Under the pieces are notes generated by a model. It was not told the DNA's origin and made no database searches. It saw only the letters and a list, made by a program, of their open reading frames with translations. Made by a program: the position numbers and the translations under genes. From contig JADJXL010000026.1 of assembly GCA_016715885.1 (NCBI GenBank), positions 124,001 to 188,000 on the forward strand: a DNA stretch of 64,000 bases, in the 5' to 3' direction. Each line of letters begins with the position of its first letter. Position 1 is the stretch's first letter. Below, one piece after another: positions 18,233-27,359 of the stretch. Source of the DNA: Polyangiaceae bacterium. Its GTDB lineage: Bacteria > Myxococcota_A > Polyangia > Polyangiales > Polyangiaceae.

Positions 18233-18907
18233 TCACTTCTTCCTCGGCGCCTTCAGCGAAATCTTCATCAACACGTCGTCGCGAATCAAATCGTCCTTTT
18301 TGCCCGCAATCGTAATGCCGAAGTCCTTTCGATTGATCGAAAACTCGGCCGTACCCGTCGCGCCCTCGGGCGTAATCGCAATCGTCACCGGAAATGTGAT
18401 CGACTTCTTCGTGCCGCGCAAATCGAGATCCCCCGTCACCATGTGCGTCGCGCCATTCTCACCGCCCGGCTTGATCGCCGTCGATGTAAACGTGGCCTTG
18501 GGGAATTTCTCCACCTCGAAAAAGTCCGCATTCTTCAAGTGTTTGTCGAGGTCCTCGGCATCCGTCTTCACCGACGCCGTGTCCACCTCGAAAGTTACCG
18601 AACCACCTTCGGCCTTGCCATCCGCAAGCGTAATCTTGCCGCTGATCTTCTCGAATTTGCCTTCGTGCTTGCCCGTCACTTTCGAACCGATGAAACCAAT
18701 GCTCGAATTGGCAGCATCCACCTCGAGCGTCTCCATTTTGGCCGGCACCGCCGCAACCGCAGGAGCCGCCGACGGTGTCGCCTTGGCCTCGGTCTTCGGC
18801 GCCTCGACGGTCGCTTTGGGTTTGTCCTTCGCCGGGTCCTCACAAGCAGCAAGTGACAGCACAAGCGGCAAAGATGCGGCAAAAAGCGCGTAACGGATGG
18901 TCTTCAT
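18233..18907 (-). CDS. YceI-family lipoprotein
   Basis: This 224-residue protein starts MKTIRYALFAASLPLVLSLAAC, a clear lipoprotein signal with lipobox LAAC. After a Lys/Ala/Pro linker comes a YceI-like domain with family patterns (VDAANSSIGFIGSKVTGKHEG, DLDKHLKNADFFEVEKFPKATF, INRKDFGI). YceI proteins form a lipocalin-like barrel that binds isoprenoid or fatty-acid ligands in the periplasm. The physiological role is unknown. It is divergent from a LysR regulator, whose usual mode of action suggests it controls yceI through the shared intergenic region. A hairpin terminator follows the gene. Confidence 0.88.
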   Translation of the reverse strand: MKTIRYALFAASLPLVLSLAACEDPAKDKPKATVEAPKTEAKATPSAAPAVAAVPAKMETLEVDAANSSIGFIGSKVTGKHEGKFEKISGKITLADGKAEGGSVTFEVDTASVKTDAEDLDKHLKNADFFEVEKFPKATFTSTAIKPGGENGATHMVTGDLDLRGTKKSITFPVTIAITPEGATGTAEFSINRKDFGITIAGKKDDLIRDDVLMKISLKAPRKK

Positions 18908-18940
18908 CGCAAAAAGGTTCCTTTCGGTCAAACGTCGGCC

Positions 18941-19008
18941 GTAACATGCTTCATGTTGCGCCTCTTGATTAGGGGCCCACATCAGGTAAGACTGTTCGGC
19001 AGAACGAA
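18941..19008. promoter_or_regulatory. Candidate LysR operator region (two dyads)
   Basis: The yceI-lysR intergenic region holds a near-perfect palindrome at 18941-18959 (GTAACATG-CTT-CATGTTGC). A second, shorter dyad at 18995-19008 (TTCG...CGAA) lies just before the LysR start. Their position between divergent promoters fits autoregulation plus control of yceI. The assignment to LysR is inference. Confidence 0.4.
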
Positions 19009-19013
19009 CAATC

Positions 19014-19907
19014 ATGAGTGCGATGCTCGACAATGTGGTCTCGATGGCGGTCTTTGCCCGCGTGGTCCAAGCAGGCTCCTTCACCGGCGCAGCCGCCACG
19101 CTGGGTTTGTCGAAGTCGGTCGTGAGCGCCCGCATTTCGGCGCTCGAAGCAAAACTCGGCGTGCGCCTCTTGCACCGAACCACGCGGCGCCTTTCCCTCA
19201 CACCCGATGGTGGACACCTTTACGAGCAGTGTGCTCGGCTCGTGGCTGCCGCGGACGAAGCCCAAGGGGCGCTCGACAGTGCCTTCCGCGAGCCCGAGGG
19301 GGTGGTACGTGTCACGGTGCCCGTCGGAATGGGCTTGTGGCATTTGCCCACCTTGGTGCGCGAACTGCACATCCTACATCCGCGCCTGGTGCTGGACGTG
19401 TCATTATCGGATCACCACGTCGATATCGTCGCCGAAGGCTTCGACGTCGCAATCCGCGTCGCCGAACGTCTCGAACCATCGACGCTCGTGGCCCGGCGCA
19501 TTGGTCGCGAACGCATGATCCTGTGCGCCTCGCCCGCATATGTACAAAAGCACGGCGAACCAGCGTCTCCCGACGACCTCGCACAACACAATTGCCTGCG
19601 CCTCGGGTCCCTCGGACGAACATGGACATTCCGCTCGGGACGGCAAACATTGACAATGACCATTTCAGGCAGTTTGATAACCGACAACATCGTGATGCTT
19701 CGCCAAGCGGTCATCGATGGCGTTGGGGTGGCTAGATTGCCCATGTCCATCGTCTCCGCGGACATCGAGGCCCATCGGTTGAAGCGCATCTTACCTGACC
19801 ATGCGCTCGGCGAGCCGTCCATCTTCGTCGTGCACCCGTATCGCAAGCACATGCCGACCAAGGTCCGGGCCTTCATCGACGTGTTCGTCAGCCGGTTCAA
19901 GCTCTGA
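19014..19907 (+). CDS. LysR-family transcriptional regulator
   Basis: This 297-residue regulator has an N-terminal winged helix-turn-helix (about residues 5-65; FARVVQAGSFTGAAATLGLSKS is typical of LysR proteins), followed by a two-lobed effector-binding domain up to the C-terminus. The motif LGVRLLHRTTRRLSLTPDG matches the CrgA/AaeR-like subgroup that regulates neighbouring divergent genes. Divergent placement to yceI suggests it controls that gene. The effector is unknown. Confidence 0.9.
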   Translation: MSAMLDNVVSMAVFARVVQAGSFTGAAATLGLSKSVVSARISALEAKLGVRLLHRTTRRLSLTPDGGHLYEQCARLVAAADEAQGALDSAFREPEGVVRVTVPVGMGLWHLPTLVRELHILHPRLVLDVSLSDHHVDIVAEGFDVAIRVAERLEPSTLVARRIGRERMILCASPAYVQKHGEPASPDDLAQHNCLRLGSLGRTWTFRSGRQTLTMTISGSLITDNIVMLRQAVIDGVGVARLPMSIVSADIEAHRLKRILPDHALGEPSIFVVHPYRKHMPTKVRAFIDVFVSRFKL

Positions 19908-20045
19908 ACTGGGCCCTTTGTCAAGTTGGCAGCACATTCTGACAAGACGGCGACATTCTGGCGGGGAATAGAACCGTGGGCTGCGAGAAGCCCGTGGATT
20001 TCGGCAAGGTAGAGCTTGGCCCAGCGCTTGCTCAGGGTCTGTGGC

Positions 20046-20378
20046 ATGAACCAACAAACCCATGCCCAGAGCGTCGAGAAGGATTCACGAGGTGGAAAGA
20101 CCGTGCTCGTCATTGGCGGCAATGGGGGTCTTTCCGGTCGGTATCGGGACGTAGCGCAGAGCCACGGGCTTTCGCTGCGTCATTACGAGACGAAGGTGCC
20201 GCCAGGTGCGCGGCGAGATGCTGGCAAAATCGCGCTGGTGGTGATCATGGTGAACATGGTCTCGCACGCGCTGCGCGATCAAGTGGCCAACCTGGGAATC
20301 GATGGAGCGCCGGTGCTCTATTTGCGAAGTGCGTCGATATCGGCGCTGCGCGGGGCGCTCGAGCAGTTCGCGGCTTGA
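20046..20378 (+). CDS. DUF2325-family small protein
   Basis: This 110-residue protein matches the DUF2325 pattern: KTVLVIGGNGGLSGRYRDVAQSHG followed by a hydrophobic strand (IALVVIMVNMVSHAL) and a C-terminal VLYLRSASISAL. The GGxG motif near a beta strand suggests a Rossmann-like nucleotide or metal-related fold. The function of the family is not established. ATG 20046 (MNQQTHAQS) is chosen over the frame start at 20016. It is followed at 67 bases by a small membrane protein on the same strand. Confidence 0.7.
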   Translation: MNQQTHAQSVEKDSRGGKTVLVIGGNGGLSGRYRDVAQSHGLSLRHYETKVPPGARRDAGKIALVVIMVNMVSHALRDQVANLGIDGAPVLYLRSASISALRGALEQFAA

Positions 20379-20444
20379 CGATTTCACGCGACGGCCGAAC
20401 GTTTCTTCGATTATGCTCGGACGCACCAAGGAAGGCATTCGAGC

Positions 20445-20828
20445 ATGGAGAGTTTTCGTGAGTGTGGTTGGCCGGCGTTTGCGGCGCTGGCTGCGGGCAT
20501 CTTGGCGACGCTCGTGGCCATCACGGCGCTGGCATTGGCAGTCGCGAAGCCGCGTGGAAGCATTCTGCTTGGCGTGCTCGCGCTGGCCATGTCGCTCGGT
20601 GCTCCGGGTGTCGGCTTTGCAGGGATGATTTGGGGCCGGCAACAGACGGATGCGGCATTGAGCGGGCCGTCGATATCTCCCGAATTTAAGCAAAAAATTC
20701 GGGAAGCTGGTTACGACGAAGCGGGACAATGCGTGCCGGTGGGCGCATCGATTGGAGTATTGCCATTCGTCGTCGCGGGGATTGCGATTGCGGTGGGATT
20801 TGCGCAGAAGGGCAAAACGAAGGCGTAA
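20445..20828 (+). CDS. Small membrane protein of unknown function
   Basis: This 127-residue protein has three predicted membrane helices (FAALAAGILATLVAITALAL, GVLALAMSLGAPGVGFAGMI and IGVLPFVVAGIAIAVGF) joined by short loops, with a lysine-rich end. A GGAAGG Shine-Dalgarno-like sequence lies upstream of ATG 20445. It is not assigned to a family. It converges on the amine oxidase gene, with 5 bases between the stop codons. Confidence 0.6.
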   Translation: MESFRECGWPAFAALAAGILATLVAITALALAVAKPRGSILLGVLALAMSLGAPGVGFAGMIWGRQQTDAALSGPSISPEFKQKIREAGYDEAGQCVPVGASIGVLPFVVAGIAIAVGFAQKGKTKA

Positions 20829-20833
20829 GCTCG

Positions 20834-22207
20834 TTACTTCAATGCCCCCGTCACTTCATCCGCCGCGCGTTCACCCGCTTCGACCGCGCCTTCCATGTAT
20901 CCCATCCACACGCGCGCCGTTTCCGTGCCCGCCCAATGCAGTCGCCCCACCGGCGCTCGTAATGCCGCCGCGTGCGCCGACAGCACGCCCGGACCCATCA
21001 CCGCCGAATAACACCCGCGCGACCACCGTTCAGCCGGCCAATCGTGATCGATGTAATCGATGGGCGACGATGCCTGCGGCCCAAACAGCCTCGTAAAGCT
21101 CTCCACCGCCGCATCTCGACGCGCTGTCATTCCTTTGCCACTGTAATGCTTCGCGTCCTTGCCCAGCATGAATCCCACGAGCGCCCCGCGCGTCCCGTCC
21201 CTCGACGAATCGTCGAATACGAGCTTCACTCCACCTCGATCCGAAATCGCCTCGCCCGAATATCCAGCCTTCCGCCAAAATGGCGTTTCGTACATTGCGA
21301 TGCATTTGATGACGCTGCCCATCGGCGCGTGCTGCGTGAGCTGATCCCGCGACGTGGGCATGTCCGGCTCGTAATCGATTCGCCCCGCGAGCACCGGAGG
21401 CACCGCGACGATGGCCCGCTCGCAGCGCACCGTCCCAGCATCCGTCGATATCGTCACGCCGCTGTCGTCTTGCTCGATGCGCCGCACGGGCGCCTTCAAG
21501 ATGACGCGGTCACCGAGCTTTTGAGCGAGGCGCTTGGATATTTCTTGGTATCCTTCGGACAAACGAATTTCCTGCGCGCCATTTTTGATTTCACTCATGC
21601 GCATGAGGCCCCCGCCATGACGCAGATAATGCAAGAAAAACAAAAAGGATATTTCCGATGGCTCCGCCGCAAATATCGCACGCACGGCCGTATCGATGAG
21701 CGCCTTGGCGCCTTGCGTCTTCACGTTCCGACGCTTCCACGTTTCGACCGTCATTCCATCCCATTCGGCGGCTTTTCCAGCAGCCAAGGGATTGTCGAGC
21801 GGCACGTCTTTCACCATCGACTCGATACGCTGAATCGTCACGCCCAAATCCACCGCTCCCACCATCGACAACGTCGGAATCGACGACTTGTACGTCGATA
21901 CCATGTTGCCAAGTGCCAGGACCTTTTTGCCTTCGTGGTATTGCGCGAACGTGGACAAACCGAATTCGTTCACCAGCTTGAACATGCGGTCCTGCGTCGG
22001 ACCCAGCCATTGCGCCCCAAGCTCGATGCGATCCCCATGCCCCGCATCGTGACTCAGCGTCCTGCCCCCTACCCTGTCTCGCGCTTCGAGCACCAGCGCG
22101 CTCACGCCCGCATCCACGAGCCTTCGCGCAGCCACGAGCCCACTCAGTCCCGCTCCCACGACGGCCACCCGAGCTTCTCCCAAGACGCGCGACGCAGACA
22201 TGCTCAT
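20834..22207 (-). CDS. Flavin-containing amine oxidase
   Basis: This 457-residue FAD-dependent enzyme of the monoamine oxidase/amino-acid oxidase superfamily has an N-terminal dinucleotide-binding motif VAVVGAGLSGLVAARRL. It is followed by LEARDRVGGRTLS and ELGAQWLGP, and the C-terminal FAD contact is LHWAGTETARVWMGYMEGAVEAG. It would oxidise an amine to an imine, releasing hydrogen peroxide. The substrate is unknown. ATG 22207 is used; ATG 22201 is equally possible. A roughly 120-base piece of this gene (about 21318-21440) recurs as a degenerate fragment at 45146-45264. Confidence 0.88.
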   Translation of the reverse strand: MSMSASRVLGEARVAVVGAGLSGLVAARRLVDAGVSALVLEARDRVGGRTLSHDAGHGDRIELGAQWLGPTQDRMFKLVNEFGLSTFAQYHEGKKVLALGNMVSTYKSSIPTLSMVGAVDLGVTIQRIESMVKDVPLDNPLAAGKAAEWDGMTVETWKRRNVKTQGAKALIDTAVRAIFAAEPSEISFLFFLHYLRHGGGLMRMSEIKNGAQEIRLSEGYQEISKRLAQKLGDRVILKAPVRRIEQDDSGVTISTDAGTVRCERAIVAVPPVLAGRIDYEPDMPTSRDQLTQHAPMGSVIKCIAMYETPFWRKAGYSGEAISDRGGVKLVFDDSSRDGTRGALVGFMLGKDAKHYSGKGMTARRDAAVESFTRLFGPQASSPIDYIDHDWPAERWSRGCYSAVMGPGVLSAHAAALRAPVGRLHWAGTETARVWMGYMEGAVEAGERAADEVTGALK

Positions 22208-22282
22208 GGTCCTCTCCTCGACACCACTTCTCAGCCGCACATCGTACGCAAAACAGCCACGAAATGGCTCGACTTTTTCACA

Positions 22283-22699
22283 TCAGGACGCGCCGAGCAG
22301 AGCGCGCACTTTCGCCAGGATCGGCACGTCGGCCGGCGGAAAGAGCGCCTCATCGAGCGCCTCCGCAGCGGCCCACTTCACCGCCGCCACATCGAGCGCC
22401 TGCGGCTCGGGAGATCCGTCACGTCGCGTCACCGCAAAAAACAAGAGCAGCACCGATTTTTCGGGGTACTTGTGAAACGTCACTTCGACCGGATCACCCA
22501 CGACCGCTTCGATGCCGATTTCCTCGCGCAGCTCACGCACGAGCGCATCGCGCGGGTCTTCGGCGGGCTCGACCTTGCCTCCGGGAAATTCCCACGCGCC
22601 CGCTAGGTGCGTGCCTTTTTTTCGTTGCGTGATGAGCACACGCCCGCCCTCGATGAGCACGGCTGCTGCGACGATCACTGGAGTTTGCAAGGTGGGCAT
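22283..22699 (-). CDS. NUDIX hydrolase, MutT-like (8-oxo-dGTP diphosphatase)
   Basis: This 138-residue NUDIX enzyme has the box GGKVEPAEDPRDALVRELREEIGI, matching GX5EX7REUXEEXGU. The start of the box, WEFPGGK, and the short length fit MutT/CTP pyrophosphohydrolase proteins, which sanitise oxidised nucleotides. ATG 22699 gives the standard family N-terminus (VIVAAAVLIEGGRVLITQR). It is divergent from purM with 94 bases between starts, so the two nucleotide-metabolism genes may share a control region. Confidence 0.88.
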   Translation of the reverse strand: MPTLQTPVIVAAAVLIEGGRVLITQRKKGTHLAGAWEFPGGKVEPAEDPRDALVRELREEIGIEAVVGDPVEVTFHKYPEKSVLLLFFAVTRRDGSPEPQALDVAAVKWAAAEALDEALFPPADVPILAKVRALLGAS

Positions 22700-22793
22700 G
22701 GTTCGGCGCGGCAAACGTAGCACAACGGTGCGGCGAGCAAGCGTTCTGTACAGACAATTTGCGCGCGCTGAAAGATGTGACATCCACCGCAGC

Positions 22794-23846
22794 ATGCCCA
22801 TCACGTACAGCCAAGCGGGAGTCGACATCGATCGCGGCGATGCCCTCGTCGAGCGCATCAAAAAACTCGCAAAACCCACGCGAATCCCCGAAGTCGTCAC
22901 CGACATCGGCGGCTTTGCGGGCCTGTGTGCGCTTCCGAGTGGCCTTGTCGATCCGATCCTCGTGAGCGGCACCGACGGCGTCGGCACGAAGCTCGAAGTC
23001 GCATTTGCGACGGGCGTTCACGACTCGATCGGCATCGACCTCGTCGCGATGTGCGTGAACGACATCATCACGTGCGGCGCGAGGCCCCTGTTTTTCCTGG
23101 ACTACTTCGCCACGGGCAAACTCGAAGTGGACGTTGGTGAATCGGTCGTTCGAGGCATCGCGGAGGGCTGCAAACAAGCTGGTTGTGCGCTGCTCGGGGG
23201 CGAAACGGCCGAGATGCCGGGCATGTACGAGCCTGGAAAGTACGACCTTGCGGGGTTTGCCGTCGGCGTCGTCGAGCGTGCGAAGATCCTGGATGGAACG
23301 CGTGTTCGTCCAGGAGACGTGGTGATCGGCGTCGCTTCGAGTGGTTTGCACTCAAACGGATATTCGTTGACACGCAAAGTATTGTTCGAGCGTTTGGGGC
23401 TCGGTGTCCAAGACAAACTTCCGGGCACGGATGTCACGGTTGGTGAGGCGCTGCTCGAGCCGACGCGCATTTACGTGCGCGCGGTGCGAGACTTGCTTGC
23501 TGCATTGGGGGACGGCGTGCATGGATTGTCGCACATTACGGGGGGAGGTTTGCCTGGGAACTTGCCGCGCGTATTGCCGGAGGGGCTTGGGGCGCGCATT
23601 GATATGGGTGTATTCGAGCGGCCGGTGATTTTCCGTGTCATTGCGGAAGGCGGGCCGGTGGAGGAGGTTGAAATGCGCCGCACGTACAACTTGGGCGTGG
23701 GGTTGTGCGTGATTGCAGCGAAGGAAAGCGAATCGCGGGCGCTCGAAGTGCTTCACGCGGCGGGGGAAAAGGCATTTCGATTGGGTGAGGTGATTGACGT
23801 GGGTGCGGATGTGGAATTCGAGGAGCGGGTGCGGTTTGGGGGGTAG
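22794..23846 (+). CDS. purM: Phosphoribosylformylglycinamidine cyclo-ligase
   Basis: This 350-residue enzyme is AIR synthetase, which closes the imidazole ring in de novo purine synthesis using ATP. The family start MPITYSQAGVDIDRGDALV and the motifs VSGTDGVGTKLEVA, MCVNDI, GGETAEMPGMY, ASSGLHSNGYSL and HITGGGLPGNLPR are all present. Length matches the family. The longer open frame from 22512 is rejected in favour of ATG 22794. No other pur genes are adjacent. No riboswitch-like structure is seen upstream, and the gap after it leads into a toxin-antitoxin module. Confidence 0.96.
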   Translation: MPITYSQAGVDIDRGDALVERIKKLAKPTRIPEVVTDIGGFAGLCALPSGLVDPILVSGTDGVGTKLEVAFATGVHDSIGIDLVAMCVNDIITCGARPLFFLDYFATGKLEVDVGESVVRGIAEGCKQAGCALLGGETAEMPGMYEPGKYDLAGFAVGVVERAKILDGTRVRPGDVVIGVASSGLHSNGYSLTRKVLFERLGLGVQDKLPGTDVTVGEALLEPTRIYVRAVRDLLAALGDGVHGLSHITGGGLPGNLPRVLPEGLGARIDMGVFERPVIFRVIAEGGPVEEVEMRRTYNLGVGLCVIAAKESESRALEVLHAAGEKAFRLGEVIDVGADVEFEERVRFGG

Positions 23847-23943
23847 GTGGTGGGGGTGCGTGGTTGGCACGTGCCTGTTGGAAACGACGACACAAACCGC
23901 CTGGGCGCTCGACACGAAGCCCTCACCGCAGTAACAAACGTGT

Positions 23944-24198
23944 ATGGCCATCGTAGCACTGGTTGTACCGGACGATCTCCCAAGCGCACTGCATGTTTCG
24001 GTAGAGGGCTTGGCTTCTGAACTGGCCTTTGCCGCGGCGGTGCGGCTCTATCAGGAGGGTCGCGTATCGCTGGCCAAGGCTGCTGAAGTCGCTGGAATGG
24101 AGCGATTCGGGTTCGCGGCTCGGCTTGCCGATGCAGGTGTTCCGACGGCCACGTATGAGCCCGCCGACACCGAAACCGCTAAAATCGGAATAAAATGA
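23944..24198 (+). CDS. UPF0175-family protein, probable antitoxin
   Basis: This 84-residue protein matches the UPF0175 pattern: an N-terminal strand, ELAFAAAVRLYQEGRVSLAKAAEVAGM with a helix-turn-helix-like core, then FAARLADAGVP. UPF0175 proteins usually precede DUF3368 PIN-like genes and are considered their antitoxins. The stop overlaps the next start by four bases (ATGA). Confidence 0.8.
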   Translation: MAIVALVVPDDLPSALHVSVEGLASELAFAAAVRLYQEGRVSLAKAAEVAGMERFGFAARLADAGVPTATYEPADTETAKIGIK

Positions 24199-24689
24199 TT
24201 GCATCGACGACGGTCATAAGTGACACGGGTCCACTGAGCTATCTACATCGACTTGGGCGGCTGGAAATTTTACGGCAATTCTATGGACGGGTCATCGTCC
24301 CGCCTGCCGTCGTGGCAGAGATCAATTTGGGCATTCGCCTAGGACGGGATCTGCCAGATATTGCGACACTTCCCTGGATCGAGCTGCGAGCGCCCTCGGC
24401 AAATGCGCTCAAAGGAATCGAGGGCTTGGGCAGTGGCGAAACCGAGGGGATTGCGCTTGCTCGCACGACGCAGAATGCGCTCTTGCTTCTCGATGATGGT
24501 CAAGCGCGGCGCATTGCAACTGCGCTTGGATTACGAATATCTGGTACGATTGGCGTACTTCTTGTTGCGAAGGAAAGAGGCGTCATTGAATACCTTCGCC
24601 CAGAGCTCGACCGCCTCGAAGGGTTCGGGTTTCGACTCGCTGCACCTATTCGATTGACCGTATTGCAGAAAGCCGGGGAAGCGGAGTAG
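24195..24689 (+). CDS. DUF3368 PIN-like nuclease, probable toxin
   Basis: This 164-residue protein starts with the DUF3368 hallmark VISDTGPLSYLHRLGRLE and continues with VIVPPAVVAEI, GSGETEGIALA and LLLDDGQARRIA, which supply the acidic residues of a PIN-like active site. It is translationally coupled to a UPF0175 antitoxin. The final 36 bases (LTVLQKAGEAE stop) recur in altered form at 27477-27512, on the far side of the next gene, suggesting a second lost copy of this module or an insertion boundary. Confidence 0.82.
   Translation: MIASTTVISDTGPLSYLHRLGRLEILRQFYGRVIVPPAVVAEINLGIRLGRDLPDIATLPWIELRAPSANALKGIEGLGSGETEGIALARTTQNALLLLDDGQARRIATALGLRISGTIGVLLVAKERGVIEYLRPELDRLEGFGFRLAAPIRLTVLQKAGEAE
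24654..24689 (+). repeat. 36-bp direct repeat, left copy
   Basis: This is the last 36 bases of the DUF3368 gene, from TTGACCG to TAG. It matches 27477-27512 at 32 of 36 positions, in the same orientation, and the two copies bracket a PIN-domain remnant plus the 711-residue gene. Confidence 0.7.
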
Positions 24690-24690
24690 T

Positions 24691-25101
24691 TTGCAACGTT
24701 TACCCAGAGTGCGCCGGGTCGATGAAATGGCGACGGGTCGCGCTGACGCCCGACGCGATACGCGAAGGTTTGGCGCGGGCGGAACCGCGTTAAAGGTGCA
24801 AAGTGCCCTTCAGCGGCTTCATCGTGAACAGGCGTTGTCTTCGGCGGAATTGTCGGCAGCTCAGACGAGGCTCGCGGCGATGAGCGAAGCGGCATTGGAA
24901 GTAATACCCACAGAGTTGGTCCGGTCCATCGCTTCGTCCCTGCTGGCGCAGCATGGCCTGCGGGCCGCCGACGCGCTGCAGCTCGCCGCAGCGCTCGTGC
25001 TGTGTCATGAGCAACCTCGGAATCGTGCATTCGTCTGCTTCGACGCGAAGCTCAGCAGCGCAGCCGTCGCTGCGGGGTTTACTGTGTTGCCAGCGCCGTG
25101 A
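24691..25101 (+). pseudogene. N-terminally truncated PIN-domain (VapC-like) remnant
   Basis: The translated region ALQRLHREQALSSAELSAAQ...LRAADALQLAAALVL...FVCFDAKLSSAAVAAGF is the C-terminal two thirds of a VapC-like PIN domain. The N-terminal strand with the first catalytic aspartate is absent; arginine-rich non-homologous sequence replaces it. It begins immediately after the DUF3368 stop codon. The missing acidic residue means it should be inactive. It is probably the leftover of a third toxin gene in this island. Confidence 0.65.
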
Positions 25102-25223
25102 CGTTTGCTTTGCACATCGCTCGCTTACCAAACTGAGCATTTCGAGAAAACCGTTGCAGAAACGACCCATGCAGCGCGACGTACACGACGTATGGCGTAC
25201 CCTGAGCCCATGCCGACTTGGTG

Positions 25224-27359
25224 TCACAGCCAATTGCGCCGAAAGATGCCGATTTCCAGATACATCTCGCGGAGCAGGAGCATCTTCGCAATTGGGGCGA
25301 CAAACGTGAGCATACGCGCTTTGATCAAGAGTTCCTCGTCGTCGCTTGAGAGCTTCTGGTTGGGCTCGATGATAAAGCGCCGCCGATCTTTGTTCTTCAG
25401 TCCCTTCCCGAACTTGGAGACATCCGGCTGATCGCTGCTCCAATCCAGCTCCTCGACGAACCAGGGCGATATCGTGAGGTTTTGGTAAATGCTCCCGCCC
25501 ATGTCGATCTCTATCCGTCGGAGTACTGTCTGCACGCCGTCGGGGGAGTGGCCCTTGAAGTAAAGCGTGCACGCCGGCATGATCATCTCCTTCAGCTTGC
25601 GGGTGTGCCTGAGCTTGGGGCTCAAAGTATTCGCGGCGGTATTGCCCGAGGCGAGCAGGTTCCCGATGGAGGTGAGGTCGGCCGTGGGTTCATTCACGAG
25701 ACGCAGTGTTGCTTTGCCAATACATGCGTTGACCGAGCAGATCAGCGACGCCTGCAGCAAGTGATCGAATGTGAGTTGCCCTGCAGCAACACACTCCAAT
25801 GTATCCACGTTTGCTATCCACATGGGCAGAGCGTGCCGCGGTTCGGTGAGAAATAGGATCGAGAGGAAGGTAATGCACATGTTCCCGAGCGTCAGCTTCG
25901 TCTTCGGCTGCATTTTCACGAGCTCGCCGGTGAGGAGGTTCTTGATCTTCGGCTTGTACGTGAGCGGCAGCTCGAAGGTCCGGAGCTTGAGCCGGTAGCC
26001 ACTGTCCCGGAAACCCATGACATTACAGAGCAATTCGGCGAGCTTGACGTCGCTGCCTTCCAGGTGGACATCACGGATCTCGCTGATGGTGGCGGTGAGC
26101 TCTTCGTAGGAAATGTCGACAATGCTCAGCGCGCTGAGGTCCGTACTGCTGTCGTGGACGTCGGGGTTGATGATGTTGCCTTGCCCGTCGACGAACGAAA
26201 TCACGCGCGTCGCGCCCTCTCCCGCAATCGACTTGGTGTTGTGTATCCAAACGCCGGAGGGATATTGATTTGAGCCCAGGGTGATTTGCGTGAACGCATG
26301 AAAGGTCTCGCCCGTAACCCGGTGCATGAACGTCCGCATGGTGTCGTCCTGCATCTCACGACGGAAAACGATCAGCTTGGTCATCGCCGACAGCCACGAA
26401 AAGTAATCGTAGACATGGATGTTGAGCGATTTCATGTACGAGCTCGGGTGGTGGAGACCCAAATACTTTTCCTTGCCCCTCTGATTGCTGGGAAGGAGCT
26501 GCTTGGCGACGGTTTTGGTGATCTTGTCTTCGAGGGAAACGGAGCCGATAACCGCCTTGACGTCGCGATCGATCGCTCGATCCCAGATCTTGTCGCGCTT
26601 CTTTTTGGAGGTCTCCATCGAGAGGAGGTGGATGTCTTTGTACTCCGCGTAGCTGCTGTGCAGGTCGCTGAAGTCTTTCCGGAGCGACTCGAAAGCTTCC
26701 AGCATCGCGACGTCGTGCTCCCCAGCCAGCAGCATGTCGGCGATCTCGGTCAGACGAATCCCCATTGAGAGGATGAATCGTCGTTTCCTCTTCGCGATTT
26801 GTTTGCGCCGCTCCACCTCCTGTTTGATGAGGTCGTGGGCTCGAATCTGATTGAGGAACGCATTGTACAGCAAGGACCGATCGCTTTCGGAGAATTTCGA
26901 TGCGATGTCCTTCGAGGTGAGCATGTTGAGCAAACTATTGAGCAAGAACGTCGGCATTCGCGCGATGGTCGTCGCCAAATCCTCCTCGGTCGTGGCGCCG
27001 GACACGTTGAGCGCCTCGAGGAGTTCCAACATGCCCTTGGAGAGCGCCGTGCGTTTCTGCTGCTTCTGCGCGGTGATCTTGATCTGGCAGGGTTTTACCA
27101 CCGGCAGGTCAGGGGAGATCTCCTCCTTGTGTTTTTGTTTTTGCTCCGGGAAATTGATATTCGCGCAGTAGCCGCCGTCCTCCCAACCGACCACGAACAC
27201 GCCGCGACGTAACTTGTCGGCCAGCTCCTCGAGGGCCTGCGTATGCGTCCTGCAGGGGTTCGGGATCCCAAGCTGCTTGAGGGCCTGATACGCGAGCCTA
27301 TCTTCAGGCGTGCCGCGCGGCTCGCCTGACACTGGAAATTGAGAAACCCAGACCCTCAT
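25224..27359 (-). CDS. Large protein of unknown function (711 aa)
   Basis: This predicts a soluble protein of about 711 residues that I do not recognise. ATG 27359 is preferred because GGAAAGGG precedes it on the coding strand; the open frame continues upstream into the 42-bp repeat region, which is unlikely to be translated. The N-terminal 110 residues include GVFVVGWEDGGYCANINF. Residues about 120-300 are helical and lysine-rich, and the C-terminal half is mixed alpha/beta. It uses more lysine, isoleucine and asparagine than the neighbours, suggesting transfer. It is bracketed by 36-bp direct repeats and lies next to toxin-antitoxin genes, so a mobile or defence role is possible but not shown. 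Confidence 0.65.
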   Translation of the reverse strand: MRVWVSQFPVSGEPRGTPEDRLAYQALKQLGIPNPCRTHTQALEELADKLRRGVFVVGWEDGGYCANINFPEQKQKHKEEISPDLPVVKPCQIKITAQKQQKRTALSKGMLELLEALNVSGATTEEDLATTIARMPTFLLNSLLNMLTSKDIASKFSESDRSLLYNAFLNQIRAHDLIKQEVERRKQIAKRKRRFILSMGIRLTEIADMLLAGEHDVAMLEAFESLRKDFSDLHSSYAEYKDIHLLSMETSKKKRDKIWDRAIDRDVKAVIGSVSLEDKITKTVAKQLLPSNQRGKEKYLGLHHPSSYMKSLNIHVYDYFSWLSAMTKLIVFRREMQDDTMRTFMHRVTGETFHAFTQITLGSNQYPSGVWIHNTKSIAGEGATRVISFVDGQGNIINPDVHDSSTDLSALSIVDISYEELTATISEIRDVHLEGSDVKLAELLCNVMGFRDSGYRLKLRTFELPLTYKPKIKNLLTGELVKMQPKTKLTLGNMCITFLSILFLTEPRHALPMWIANVDTLECVAAGQLTFDHLLQASLICSVNACIGKATLRLVNEPTADLTSIGNLLASGNTAANTLSPKLRHTRKLKEMIMPACTLYFKGHSPDGVQTVLRRIEIDMGGSIYQNLTISPWFVEELDWSSDQPDVSKFGKGLKNKDRRRFIIEPNQKLSSDDEELLIKARMLTFVAPIAKMLLLREMYLEIGIFRRNWL

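Noticed and set aside
22700..22793. Purine riboswitch upstream of purM
   Set aside because: The 94-base spacer shows no conserved riboswitch core or terminator-like hairpin.
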